Shown here in pieces: positions 1 to 14,800 of a DNA stretch of 64,000 nucleotides (the first letter of the stretch is position 1; every line of letters begins with the position of its first letter). Under the pieces are notes generated by a model. That model did not search any database. It saw only the letters and a program-made list of their open reading frames with translations, and was not told the DNA's origin. Both the position numbers and the translations under genes were made by a program. Source of the DNA: Sepioteuthis lessoniana (lineage: Eukaryota > Mollusca > Cephalopoda > Myopsida > Loliginidae). The stretch is from positions 80,517,127-80,581,126 of the forward strand of contig OY757921.1 in NCBI GenBank assembly GCA_963585895.1. The letters run 5' to 3'.

Positions 1-206
1 GGTTGAAGATAAGAAAGAAGAATGTGGAATCAAAAAGCCATTAGTGACAACAGAGTTTTTCAAATGGAGCAGTAAATATTTTGGTCAGCCTCTCAAGTCC
101 TGGGATGAAGGTGATCCAGAAAGCAAGCTATCAATGGAACGGGATTACAGATTCCAGCGGAATGCTATGGTCAGAAATGAAGCCAAACCAGAACAGTTTA
201 AAGCAG
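1..206 (+). CDS. RPTOR: RPTOR exon a (linker before WD40), 5' edge cut by window
   Basis: Reads in frame from base 2 and ends at a GTAAGT donor at 207 in phase 1. It encodes 68 codons of the Raptor linker, including EFFKWSSKYFGQPL and RDYRFQRNAMVRNEAK. The 5' boundary of this exon is not visible. Confidence 0.9.
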
Positions 207-3200
207 GTAAGTCTTGAAAGTTTGATTTTTTTTTTTTGTCATAATACTACAGGAAATCTGATGTTTTAAAGTTTGAAATATAAATAAATTTAGAATATTT
301 TTCTCACTAATGTTTATGAGGGAGTTTATAGCAAAATCATGCAAAAAAACACTGGTTCCTGTTAGATCACCAAAGTTAAGCAATGATGGGCTTGTTCAGT
401 ACTTAGATAGGTGATCATTTTGTAACTGCAGGTACTGTAAGCAACCTAAGGCCTGTGTACCAGACTCAACAAAGTTTAGTAAATAACAACTAATGTTCGT
501 GAGGTAGTATAAAAAAATGTTACAAATTATTTTAGGGTTACTGGCATCTTTGGTAGAAATGAAACCGTCAAGACATTGTCTGTTTTTTTTAGTTATGGTG
601 AAAATGATACATAAATTTCCTTTTAACAAAAGTTTTTTAGAATCATGTTTAACCCTTTCACTCCCACTGGGACACCAGTATTCCAGTTGAATTTCATTTG
701 AACCCTTAAAAGTGTTATTTCAAAAAATCAAAAAAAGTGCTCAATATTGGCCAGTAAGATGAATCATAATTTGGTTCCCCCCCTCTTTAGATACTCCATG
801 AATATGAATTTCATGTATTCTTTTAGAATTAAAAAAAAACTTAGCAGTAAAAAGAGTAACAGCTGTATCTAATCTTTATACAACTACCTGTTCAAGTTAA
901 TGTTATGTTTTTTCCTGTAAGCCAAAACATTTGGTCACCCCAATAAGTTTTACTGACAAGACATTGGTTACAGAATCAATTCTGTTCTTAAGTCTGATAT
1001 TTACTTTCATTCTGTTTAATTTTTTCTTTGAAAAAAAAACCCCATCAGAGATAGCAAATCTTTTGAAAATTGAAAAACTATTACCATATTTGTTGAATGT
1101 CGGAGAAATGATGAACATTGCAAATCAATCCCTTTTGAACTAAGATAAGCTATAAAGAACTATAACTCTGTATGGCATCCTAACAACCTAACAGGTTATG
1201 GGAGATATCTATCCATGTATACACCATAATGGTCTGGTGGTGCTCATGGTGTAAAGGTTATCCTTGTAGGAAATGCACACAGTGACCAGAGTTCAAATTA
1301 TGGACAAGGCTTAGTGCTTGATACATTTTGGGGAAAGATATGCATTTAACTATTCTCCCTTCAGTTTGGGATAATAACAGAGTAGGCTAGACTCTTTAAC
1401 CTTGGTATAGCAATTGGTCTAGAAGGAAAACTCTGAATTCAAACCTGCTAAACTCCACTTAAAAATTGGCGTTGTGTCACATCCTGTCCATGGCATAATG
1501 GGTTGGATAAATATATAATGGTCTGGTGGTAATAATATTAACAAGTATATTGTACAAGCATCACAAATTCTGAAGTTATTAATCAAAATATTAGTTTTAC
1601 AATTATAAGATGCATGGCTCTTTTTTTTTTTTTTTTTTTAAATACATTAGAGCTCCTAGTATCTGATTTCATATAGTTGGCATTTATCTAAGAAAAGCTA
1701 TGTTTGCAAGAAGGCCTATGTGATTTTTACATAGGAAGTTCATGCAAATATCTGAAAAGAGGTGCTGGAGAGGTTAAGAACCATTGTATTTGTCTCTGAA
1801 ATATTGAAATTACATATTTAGTGGAGGTATTTTTACTTTGTGCTTTTAAACAGTTTATCTTTGTACCACTATGCATAAGGAACTAATGTGTACATTTTGT
1901 TATAAAATTCAATGATCAACTTTTTTTACAAATTTTCTTTTATCAGACCTCTTTCTGAACATGTGTATATAAATGTCTAATAACAATTAATAGAATTTCT
2001 TTCTTTTACCAGTTTACTAATTATAGTGTGTCTGTATCTACTGGTAAGAAAAAATCTAGTTGTGACAAGTTCTATCAGCTACAAAGATACTTCAATAAGA
2101 TTTTAAGTGGATAAAATCTGATCAAGTGTCAAGGTATACCAGATAGGATATTTAAGCAGATGGTATTCAAGCATATAAAGTCAATCAGCATTGTATATAC
2201 CAGGTATGATAAAAAAGTATCAATTGGTTTCTTTGTTTAATGGCATATCAATCTTTGTAGATTATTTAATGCCAAAGTCATCCTTGTAGGACAGTAGTAC
2301 TATTTAACCCATAGGTGGGGTTTTACAGCAGCAACTGGGGCCAAAAATCATAGATACGAGTCTTGTACTGATGAAGTTGTATATCTTTATTTGCGCATGT
2401 GTTCAGCGTAAAAAACATACATTCTCCAGCTATACATTCTCCAACGTGAAAACTGAAACAAAACAAATGCACTCGTAAATGTTCCAAAAAAGGAAACACA
2501 CCACGAAAGCGATGATTTAAATCGAATCAATTCAAGAGAATTCACTTGCTTACCACTTTTTGCCTTGCTAGTGACCCACAAAGTATACCGGTCAATTTGA
2601 AAAAAAAAACGAATTTGTGCCAGCTGGTGTTCAGGCCAGAAGTTCCTCCTGCACCTTCCACCCAGAAGCAACCGGTGTGGGAGGCAAAGTTCAATCTAAA
2701 AAACTATACCGGTTGAAACGCACACTCTTACATTAACAGTGGGGAGATAAGGGTGTTCATACCTTATGCTAGGATATTATTCTGAAATCAAGTGTAATAG
2801 TGTAACTGGTACTTGAACTCGCTTACTATGATATCGCAGTCAAGCACATTAACTGCTGCACTATAGACTCCTCCCAAAAAGTATCAAGACAAAAACTTTA
2901 AAATTAAAATGTCTTAATAATGATGTTTTCACAGCTTAGCATCAATAAAAGGATAATATCTAGACTTCATAGAGATAAGTTGGTGCCAATTTGAAAAAAA
3001 TCATAAAATCTGTCTTGATACTTTTTTAATTAAATTTTTTTGATGTAACACAAGATTATGAAAGTGCAGCACTTTTCCATATTCATCACATCTAGCTTTG
3101 TTCAACATTTTCATTTTAAAGCTAAGATTTGAGGATGTGAAAGACATTAAAAGAAATACAACTTTGCATCATATCAAAAAAGGAGTTTCAGAGGTGCTTC

Positions 3201-6200
3201 AACCAATGGAAAACTCACTGGAATAAGTGGGTGGAATGCCAAGGGGACTATTTTGAAACAAAAAAAATGTTTCATTCATTGATGATTTTTGTCTTGATAA
3301 GTACAGCTGCACTCACTTTTTGAACACGGATATACTCAGAACATTATTTACTAAATAAATATTTCTTCTATTCAAAGTTTCCATTTAAATAAGAACAACA
3401 GGATCACATTCACAAAAGCAGTGTTTCTCTCAGATACAAATATAATCTGAAAGTTCTGACACATTGATTTCTATATCAATGATTATAACGTGGCAATAAA
3501 GAATTTGTGAATTCTCATATTCTTCAGGTTAAAATTTTATACTTTAGTGCTAAGCAAGTAGATTACCAGTTTATATTTTATACTTAAGCCAAGTTTTTTT
3601 CTTTTCTTTTTGGCTAATCTCTTAACATTCCATAGAAAACCTTTCATATGTTATGGTTTGCCAAAACTAATCTGATGTAATGCATAGGCATTTTGGGTTT
3701 TTTGCTTTCTAAGAAAAAGAAAATAATATGAAAGAATAAGAAGAAAATAATGAAACTTAACACATAACTTATTGAATTTTTTTAAATTTTTTTAGGCTAC
3801 AATCGATTTGATGATCAAATTTTTGTCAATAAAAATTCTGGCAATCCCACTATTCTTCGCTTTCATCCATATGAAGCCCACCTTGCTGTTGCTGACAAAG
3901 ATAATGTGAGGTAAATGATTGTTACTCCGCCCTATATAACTGAATTTTTTTAAAAGTCTGCTCAGGAGTATCATGTTTTCTATTTGAAAGAATAATTTTT
4001 AGTGTGTGTGTGTGTGTGTGTACATATATACATAAGTGTGTGTGTGTGTGTGTACATATATACATAAGTGTGTGTGTGTAAGTTATATATATATTTTTTG
4101 TTTTTTTTTCTCTTTTTTTTGTTATCTGCCTGATGATTGTTGTTTGTAAAACTTCATGAAACCTAAGGTCACAAACTCCCATGCCATTAAATATATAAAA
4201 TCTAATATATATTTATTTATTCATTATTATTATCATCATTATTATATATTGTGTACTTAGGCATGCTCTGTGGAGTATTTTCTTTTTAGGATCCTTAAGT
4301 GATGAAATTACCAAATTAAAACAAACCCTAGAAAAGAACTCTGTACTAAACTTTACTACTGAACTCAACATTAACAAAAAAACTCCTCTTCCAAAATGTT
4401 ACTGACTCCAGCAACAAATTCATTACATTCCCATACAAAAAAAATAATTCTACTTTATTTTACTATTTTAGTGAATGCTTTTATATTTTATAAAATAGCC
4501 CTTATAAAAAACTTAATCTATTGAGCCTATCACATATCTTCATATAAGACAATATTTTACAAAGAACTCACTAACATAAAACAAACCCTAGTTAATAATA
4601 ACTTCCCTATTAAACTAATTAACCAACAAATAGAACTATATCTCTATAACATCCATAAAAATAACAACAGTAAATTTTTTTTTTTCATCATACAATGTGT
4701 GAAATCACGTGCAATACCCTGCACTCATCATGGTATCGCATGTGCTTTCACATGTATGATAGAAAAAAAAACTTCATCTCTATAACATTCATAAAAATAA
4801 CGACAGTAATAATACTAACAGAATTAATTTATATTACAGGAATCAAATGCTTAAAAACTACAAATTGGATGAGCAAGTAATAACCAACATTATACACACA
4901 CACATTAAACCTATTGAATAACCAGAACAAATAAAACTCATTATCTATTACACTAAATTTAAAACCTCAAACCTCATAGTTAAAAATAACATAAACTCAC
5001 CCAAAACTTTCCTAAACCAAACCAATGTAGTTTATAAATTTACATGCCCATTTCAAGAGTGTCTCTCAGGAAATAACACAAAAGTTAATACCTACATTGG
5101 CTATACTACAACTACACTTTCTCGTTGCCTTATGTACCACCTCTCTAACACAAGTGCCATGAAAAATTACCTAATGACAAAGCATAACAAAGACACTGAC
5201 AAACTCAAATCTTTCAATATAAGAAACAAAGAAATAAGCATGAAAAAACTTACTATAGATAAAATAGCATTCAATGCTGGTACTAACATATTAAACAAGT
5301 AACCCTAGCACTCCTCCTAACAAAATGAGCCAACTATATATTATTAAAAAAAACCCATTCCAAATAAACATAAAAACTCGCAGCAACAATCAAATACAAC
5401 CCCTGAGGATGACCAGTGAGATGGTCAAAAGCCCTTGGGCTAGTATAGGACACTTTCTTCACCTTGACCCAAATATAAGGAAAATAATAAGACTCAAACA
5501 TCTTCACTTAAAGATCCTAAAAAGAAAATACTCTGCCATCTTCAACAGAACATGTTTTGATAATATATGAAAAAAAGAAGTTGAGATTCATCTCGCAATG
5601 TTTGAAATTAAATAGTTTTTAAATAATCTCATTTTAGTTTGTGCCTTCAATTTCTGATCTAGATTTTAATAGTGGTCTTGCTTGACAAAATTTGTATTGT
5701 GCTAGTGATTGATCCATTGTGATCAGTATTTTAACCTTAAATTTTCTAGCTATTTTACCATTTAAAAAAATCTTTTACAGTTTTACTAATATATTTTTTT
5801 ATCATCTTATTTTAGTGTGTGGGACTGGGAACAGGGCATTCAGCTAAGTTGTGTTAACAACAATCATCCCAAAACCTGCCGCATTACTTCCATGGAATTT
5901 ATAAACCCTCACGATCAAGCCTTGTTGATGTGTGGATCAGGTCAGTTGACTTAGTATACTTCATACATTTTATTTAAATAACATCAACAATAGTATTTAA
6001 TATTCTATATCTTTTATTGTTGAAATAGAATATAAGAATATTGAAAAGAATATAAATAATATCATGGAAATGCTGTGTTGTCAAAAGGTCTTCTTTTTGT
6101 GATAGTAATTTGTTTATGTATTGTATATGAGTTGTTTTTACTAAATTTGTTTGTCAGTTCACCCAAATGAGTCACACTGGAACAAATTATATAAAATTGA

Positions 6201-8704
6201 TTACTATATTTGATGGCCTATAAGGCACACCTCAATTTGGGCTGGAATTTAAAAAATATGAATAAACAGGTTTAAACTAAGAATGACAGATTCATAGCCC
6301 TCTCCGCTATCAGATCATTTTTAAAGCTTCCTCTAAAAAGTTTGGTGTGTTATACATGAGAAGTAGATATTTTTTTTTATCAGCCACATGCATCACTATA
6401 TTCAAGACAGCATGACCAAAAGTATATTATATCTTTAGTCCTAACTGACTAATGCATAATAAACATTTCTGTTTTATACCACTACAGAAAAATAGCTGCT
6501 GGAATCTGTTTGTTTATAATTTTCTTCTTTTATCCTGAACTTATTTTCAACAAAAGTTTGTTACATTTTCAGGTGAACATGTCCTTGCCTTTCCTTGAAA
6601 TAGTGTAAATTTTGTGCTTTGAAACATTATATAAACTATATAAATTCGTATTTTTAGTCAATACAAACAAGGTAAAAAGTTGTGCAAGTGTTAAATTTAG
6701 TATAAATCTAACTGCTATAAATTCCAAAAATCACTGTGTATTATTATACATAAGAGATGTTTTTTCCAGAATTTCATTGTCAAAGGTGAGAGGTGTATAT
6801 TAAACGAATGTGTGTTATGCATGACTAATTATGGTAATTGAGAAGAGTTGATTTCTCTTTTATAGCCAGCCAAATGGTTTTATGTAGAGGTCTTTTCTCA
6901 AAGCTAGAGGTGTAAAATTCTTGGGTGCATCAAGTTTTGCTATTATTTGGTAACATGAGGCACACAATTCAGCAACTCTTGATGCTTTTTCCAAGGTCAT
7001 GAAGGTGACAAACCACACTGGACTTGTGAGATGGTGAGCTTACCTGTTACACTCCACGTGCTATTTGGTGTATGGCTTGGACCATGGCTTTGGGCCTACT
7101 TGACCTTTCCTAATTGTTAAGATTCTTGCTAACTGAGTGAATTTTCTTGAACTATCTGATTATTGTATTGTGATCAACAGCGCCTTCACGTTTCACACAA
7201 CAAATGTTTTTGATTGATTCTGTGGTGTTATGGCTCGGTTCAAACTTGTGAAGTATTAGATCCCAAATTAGTCTCTGTTGCACGTTCATCTGTGTAGCTT
7301 TCAAATCATACAGAATGAATCAATGCACAATGTGTCAGCACAGCAACTATCACAATACTACCTACTACAGCAGGTAACTTCTACAACCTGAACTGCTTTG
7401 GCTACATGATATATGCACTGCAAATATAGCAAAACATTGCAAAACTTTTGACTCTTCCAAGTAATTACTTAGTATTATTACTCACTTGGGAACTAACAAA
7501 ATGTTTAAATTAATATCTGAAGTGTCATAACTTGACTCTGACAGAAACATTTATCAGATTGCTCAGTTGGCTGGGGCTATAGAATACACCAACTGCATCA
7601 TTGCAAAGGGGGAAGACTTCCCAATATAGTTCCTGGATATAACACCAAACCATCTGATGGTGAGGCTTCAGTCCTAGAGCTTTGGGGAATGTGGAGTACC
7701 TCTTCATTGCTATTATTCCTAGGTTCACTGTGACCATGAGTGATTGTATCTGTTAGGGTCCCATCTATGGGTCAAATAGAACTATCTAATCGATTTTGAT
7801 ACTTGAAAGCATTTAACTGTGTGCAAACAAATGACTGATCAATTGAATTATTAGAATTACAAAGCAATACTTGGAACCACTTAACTGTGCAGATGAAAAA
7901 ATAATGTTGAATAGAGTTACTAGTGTTAAATAGCAATACTTGAAACCATTTAACTGTGTGCAAACAAATGAGCTCTGGCTTGTTTAAAAATTGTTACCTA
8001 CAAACTATTCATTTACAAATCATATATTTAGTATATATGTATAAACAAGATTTGGTATCAAATAACCTACATGGGTTGATATGTCATAAAACCCAACTAA
8101 CCAAACAACCATTTATCAGTAGTATTGAAGAATTTTTTTACTATTATTATAAGCAGCTTTGGTCAAAATCTTTTTTACTAGCATAGACAGGTATTTTCAG
8201 TTCTGTTACAATTCATTGTCCATTTTGTGCTTGTCTCTACTGATATCACGATTTCTGTTCGACTTGGAATCAGAATATTGAGTTTATTCATATTTAACTC
8301 TTGTCCAAAGAGCAAAGGAATAATTAAAATATAATCTAGTTTAGTTTTTAATTGAATTTTTTTTCATTTCTTTTAATTTTTACCATGTTTTTGTTTTTAA
8401 AGATGATGGTTCTGTTCGTGTGTGGCGAAACTACAGTGAGGAGAACAAACAGGTTTTGGTTACTGCCTTTCAGGGTTTATCTGAAATGCTACCCCTAAAT
8501 CGAGGTAAACTTATTTTCAGTCTTTGTTATATTCCAATTAGAGCTAGCAAATTTGTTATGCATACTAATAAAACACCAGGGGATGTTTTAACATCAAATT
8601 TGAAAAAAAGATTTTTGTTTTGTGGCGAAACTGAAAATGTAAAATATTTACATAGTGTTATTACTCACTTGGAATTAACATTCTAGAAAAAAGCTCAAAC
8701 ATAT

Positions 8705-8735
<31 letters not shown>

Positions 8736-8813
8736 CTTTGAATTATTTGCTAATGTTAAATGTTTTTTGTTTTTCTTTTAAATGTGAAAAAATTCTATAT
8801 ATACTGTTTGTCT

Positions 8814-8850
<37 letters not shown>

Positions 8851-11800
8851 TCAAGGTCTTCAGAGGATGATTTTATTTATTTGAATTATTTGCCATCATT
8901 AAATGTTTCAGTTTTTAAATGTGAAAACATTAATCCTTTAGATTTGCTATGCATATTATTTTTATTCAGTTAAATTCCTAATTGTCTTTGAAGAGTTAGT
9001 GACTGTTTTAATTCCAAAGTGGTTCAAGAATTTTTAATGATGTTTGTTGTTGAATTGTTGGGTAAAATAATATATCTCTGTAACAAATTATTATTCAAGA
9101 AATTGTTTTGAATTTCTGGAGAACATTTGCATTGGCAAAATTTGAGTTTTTATTTTGGCATCTTATATAAAAATTTAGGATGTTGAAGTTGCGTGAAGAA
9201 ATTTTCTATATAGTTGAATTCATTTAAAACCTGTGTGAGCAAATTCTAAGAGCTCTATAGTAAAAGCCAATGATTATTCCACTTTTTGTTTGAGTGTTAT
9301 GATGTTACTAAAAATGTATATCATTTTCATTAGTGGATTTATGATAAACTTTTATTTCCAGTTTGTTATTATTCATTAGTAAAATGTCCAAGAGAGGGTG
9401 TGGTGTTGTTCGTTTCTTGATCATTAAAAAAATCTGATAGGTTCAATATTATTTAATCTATCTGTAATTTTTGTTTAGCCATTATTTCATGGATATATGA
9501 GTAATATATCGTCTATATAATAGAAATAGTTAGAATCTTTGGGTATTATTAATCTAAAAGCATCAGATTCAAGAAATTCGAGGAAAGGGTATAAATAATT
9601 TTCAAACACTAATTATATCATGTAAATTTGAAACTAAATGGAAATAGACTATTAAAAACTTTCTTATTTTTTCATTTCATTTAAAAATTCATACACCTGG
9701 ATAAAGGTTTAATGTTTTCACATTTAAAAACTGAAATGTTCGATGTTGACAAATAATTCAAACTATAACTAAAATCATCCTCTGATGAAGAGCTTGTGTT
9801 TTTTTTTTCATATTTGTACATTTTTATACTGTCAGATTTATTTACAGTTTTCCCAGATGTATATGTGTGTGTATGTATATTAAACAAATTTTTGATTTTA
9901 CTCATTAAAATTTGAAATGATTAATTATCTAAAAAATATTTCAAAATTATCTAATGTTTATGAATTTTATTCTCAAGTTAAGATTTTATTTTCATTCTCA
10001 CATTTATTATCTTTTAATTCAAGAAGTTTGATTTGACCTATTAATAACTGTCTCCGATGTTCTCTCTAGGTTCTGGTTTGGTATTAAGCTGGGATCAAGT
10101 GACAGAGACGTTATTTACTACAGGCAACGCCCGAATCATAAGAATTTGGGACATCAACAGAGAAGTAAAGACTCAGGTAAATTTTTAATTTTTTTATATT
10201 ACAAATTTTCTGCTTAATTTTTTATGCTGACTTGTATTAATAATTCTTTATGCCAAATTAATGTACATTTTTTCCCCCACTTTTTATTGGAGTAATTTTT
10301 TTGTCAAAAAAATATCATATGCTTGATTTATCACGTGTATGGTCCAGGTTAAAAGTGCAGTAAGGGTAACCTGAAGTCAAATTTTTTTCAGACTTTTTTT
10401 CTAATGCAGGTATTATTGAAGAATGAGAAAAGTTTTGATAAACAGGCCAAAGCCCTGCTCGTTTGCCAAAACATTTGACAGTGGTAAAAAAATTACTTTG
10501 CTAAGAACCAAGATTCTCAAACAATACTGATAATGTCAAGTTTCTGTTCATAAAAGGTAATAGTAAAAGTCCTATATTCAGTTCATTTAGACTGGTCAAA
10601 TTCTTCAAGCTTTAAGTAGCACTAAGTGATGCATATATATGTGTGTGAGTGTGTGTTTCTAAGAATCTACCAAAATTCAAATTTTCATAGCTTGAATTCT
10701 GTTGGTGTTAGATATATAAATGATTGCCTAAGACATATCGGGGGAAACTATTACTTTGACCTATTCAAACCAATGGCAGGAAACCATGGAATATAATATA
10801 GATGCCTTCAAACAAAACTACATCTATCACCTAGTTTTGTAACCAGTAATTAGAACAGCAGTAGATTATTGGATTTATTCAATTAAACCAAGTAAAACAG
10901 GCAAAGATTAATACAAAGCATATTTTCTTGTGAAGGGATATTCACAAATACCTACTGTTCATTACCATAATTATTTGTGTATAATATGCATTTGTTTCCA
11001 TTTTTTTTTAAGCCTAAAAGCTAGGGATGCATATTATACTGAAGAAATAAATACTATCTTTTTTTTTTTGTTGCCATGTGTGTTGCTACATTCTAGATTG
11101 CATGACTGAAAGTATGTTATATCTATGATCAAAATTAACTATTGTGTAACCAACACTTCTGTTTTATATTGCTACCGAGAAATAGCTACTGTAATATGTG
11201 TTTGTTTATAATTTCTTTGAATTATTGTAATTTATTTTTGCCAAAAGTGCGTTACATTTTTAAGTGAACATGTCCTTGTCTTTCCTCTAAATACTGTGTA
11301 AATTTTGTGTTTTGAAACATAAACTATATAAATTCTTATTTTTAGTCAATACAAACCGGATAAAAAGTTGGACAAATGTTAAATTAAGTATAAATTTAAC
11401 TGTTACGAATTTCAAAATATTTATTATATACGAGAGATTTTTTTTCCCCAGAATTTTGAAGCTGAAAGTTGGGAGGTGTGTATTATTCTTGAATAATCAT
11501 GGTTATCATGTGACATTCTTCACTGCTGTGTGCTTAACATCCATCTGAATTGTAAAGCAAGTGGCTGTCCTGTATAGTTTATTTGTTCATCAGATTCAAA
11601 TTATATATTTGAATGTTTCCATAGATTGTGTCCTAGATGTGAAACAGCGGGAAGATTTTATAATTCATGACAAAAATGGTGCGAAACTAGTCTACTGATT
11701 AATAAAAATAGTTATATAGGCTGAAACAAAGTACCATGTTCCATTGCTACTTGTTTGATCAAGATTTTGTTCAATCACTTGTAGATCTCTGTGATCAGAA

Positions 11801-14800
11801 CTCAAGATTAATGGTATCCTGTTGTCTTCACAATATTCATTGGGGGCACCCTGGGGGACAATCAATTTAAAGAAAATTAAAACAAGTATAACTGACTTAA
11901 AAATTTTTTTTAAATTGTCACTTTTTTACATCATTTTTATTTTTTTTAATTTATTTTTTTAATTTATTTTTTTTAAATTCATTCATACCAAATGCAGCTA
12001 AACTTGAATATTCAAAGAAATTCATTTTTAATTTTAGTTTTAAAATATGTATATTGTCAAAACAAAAGAGTAATTCAGTCAGTAAAGTATTACATAAACT
12101 TACTGTAGGAATTACTTGTTGTCTTGAGAATATATACATTTAAAAACTGACATTAATAATTCAATCAATTTCTTCTTTGGATCTTTAATTTCAAAAGTGT
12201 TCACTAGAATAGCAGCTTTTCCCCAAAAGCAAAGATTAAGTAAAATTTGTGAAGTCAACTTACTAGTTAGTGAAAAATTGTCATTTGTGTGTGTACGAAC
12301 AAATTAAGCTGTGTTTTGGTTATAAAAATGGACAGAATTTGTAGACAACCATTTAAATTCTGTCAATATCTAAGTGTTGGTAACTGTTTCATTGTTATCC
12401 CATTAACTATGATATTATATCAAGAATTCTAACAATTTGTATTTTTATTTATTTATTTTTTTATTTATTTATTTTTTTTGATAAGACTAAAACATCATGA
12501 TAAAGACTAAAAGGAATTTTATGCTTCCTTTCATAAATATTGAACTCAATTATATGTATATTTTGTTTCTATAGGACTTGTTCACTGGTGCTGACAGCTG
12601 TGTGACTAGTATTGCTTGTGACCCTACCAATATGGCAGTCTTAGTGGCAGGGTGTGGGGATGGTTCTGTAAGGATATTTGACAGCCGACTCTCACCTTCT
12701 GAATCGTAAGTTTCATCCTCTCCCTGTTATTCTTTTTTTTTTCTTTTTTTAAGAAGTAGTTTTAAATTTACCAACAATGAATATTAAATTTTCATAACTT
12801 TAAAATGGTATGATGGCTTCAAGCTATTACCGCAGTCATACACTTAAATCTTGTTTTATTCGCTGTTGAAGTTTACTTAATTTCATCCATTTTTATAGAT
12901 GCTTTCTGTTATCTTTGTTATTCCTCTTCTCCAAACTTAATGGATATGTTCCAAGCAGCAGTAGGCTAGTTTTCTCTCTGGCCAAGATGGATTTAACTAG
13001 TAAGTACTATTTAAGCTTGCTGAAAAATCTTTAGAACACTTAACATTCTATCTGCTGCCAGGCAGGACCATCTTGCATTTGTGCTGGGTGGAGAAGGGAA
13101 AGTTGATAGCCTAGTCTAAGTAGGTCTTTCTCCTAAGTTATACCTGCTTTGCAGGGTTAAGTTTATTGTTTGGCACCTGAAGTGCCCTCATGGAGGAATG
13201 CCAACACGATCGAGCAGTTTTTGGTCTAGCTGTGCATGAGTCTTGATTTGTGTATGACTCCCCATGATAAAATGACGTTGTGTCATATATTGATTTGGTG
13301 GGAAGTCAGTTAAACCCCATTAGCATTCAATCTGCCATGAGACAGGACCACTTGGTATTTATACTGGGTGGGTGATTGTAAGTGGAATGCTTGGTCTCAG
13401 GGGCCATCCCCCTATGCAATACCTGCTTTGCAGGGCTGAGTTCTTGGCTTGGCACCTGAGGTACTCTAATATGGGTAATGCAGAAGGTACCAAGCATTTT
13501 TTGTAATGGCCATGCATAAGTCTCAATTTGTGTGCTTCCCCCCCCCAAAAAAAAAACCGTTCAGATAGCTCAGTTGGAATTTGGTTAATTCCCATTAACA
13601 TTCTACCTGCTACCAGGCAGGACCATTTAGCATTTTTGCTGGGTGGGTGATTGAAAGTTGATTGCTTGATTTTAGAGCCATCCCCCTCCTCCGGCTATAT
13701 CTGCTTAGCACTGTTGAGTTCATGGCTTGGTGCCTGAGGTGCCCCAATATAGGCAATGCCATTGGGACCAGACATTTTTTGGTTTAGCTGTGTATGAGTC
13801 TCGATTTGTGCATGGTTCCCCACTGTAAAATGACCTTGTATCATATACTGATTTCATGGGAAGTCAGTTATATCCCCTTAACATTCTACTGCCAGGACAT
13901 CTCCAACACTTCACCTAAAACTTTGTGCTTAACATCAAGACACATTAAATATCTTTTGTAGTTTCCCGTTTGCTGGCATGAACAGATGTAAATTGTTTTC
14001 TTCTGTTTTGCTGGTTTATCAACTGTGAAAATTTATTTGCTGCTGTAAGAGGAACAAAAAATTTTTTTTTATGCTACATTGCTTCCTTTTCTTCTGTTTT
14101 TTTTTTTTTTTTAATTCCTTAAATCTCTGCAAAAAGAATTTACAACCCTAGGGGAGACAACTTAAAACAAAGAAACTACTTCAATTATTTAAGCAGTTAG
14201 GTTTTAGATAGTTGTTAACAAGTGTCACGTGATATCCCACGGAGACAATAGAAATAAGATTAATACTATCCTCCTGTTGGAATGAACAGTGGCAACCCAT
14301 CAAAAAAGAAAGAATGTAGGTCACAGAGGGGATATCAACAGGTGTTGGTACTTAGTAACCTCAGGTCGCCGGACACCAAGGGGGGAGAAGAGAGAAGCCA
14401 AATGATTGGCTGGGACCCCAAAAACGGAAGTGGGGACTCCTTCCCCTCAGCGGAAATGAATAATAAGAAAGTTAGTTATTGGAAAGGGCTCGTGGCAGAC
14501 AGACCCATAGCCATTTACTCCGGGTAGAAGACAAAAGAATATCTGAGACACGAGGGACCCAAGTTCTTCAAGCCAGTATTAAAAATAACATAAAGTCTAT
14601 TAGCCCGTGAAAGAAGAAAGATTCTCCAGTGGAACCCCGTCGAAAAATAAGATAAGTAACTTTGGGGGCTATTTCTCCTTTATACCCAAACTTTATATAC
14701 CACTCTCTCTCTCTCTCTCTCAATTTGAAGGAAAACGAAAGAACAGAAAAGAAAGACATTTATGTCCATGGACTGTTCAATTCATTATACATATTTGACA

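Noticed and set aside
350-460. Functional 5S rRNA gene
   Set aside because: It lacks the 5' quarter, has many changes in conserved positions and continues into a SINE tail.
2640-2725. Hammerhead motif near GGTTGAAACGCAC
   Set aside because: GAAACG is present but there is no CUGANGA core with a pairable stem II at the right distance.
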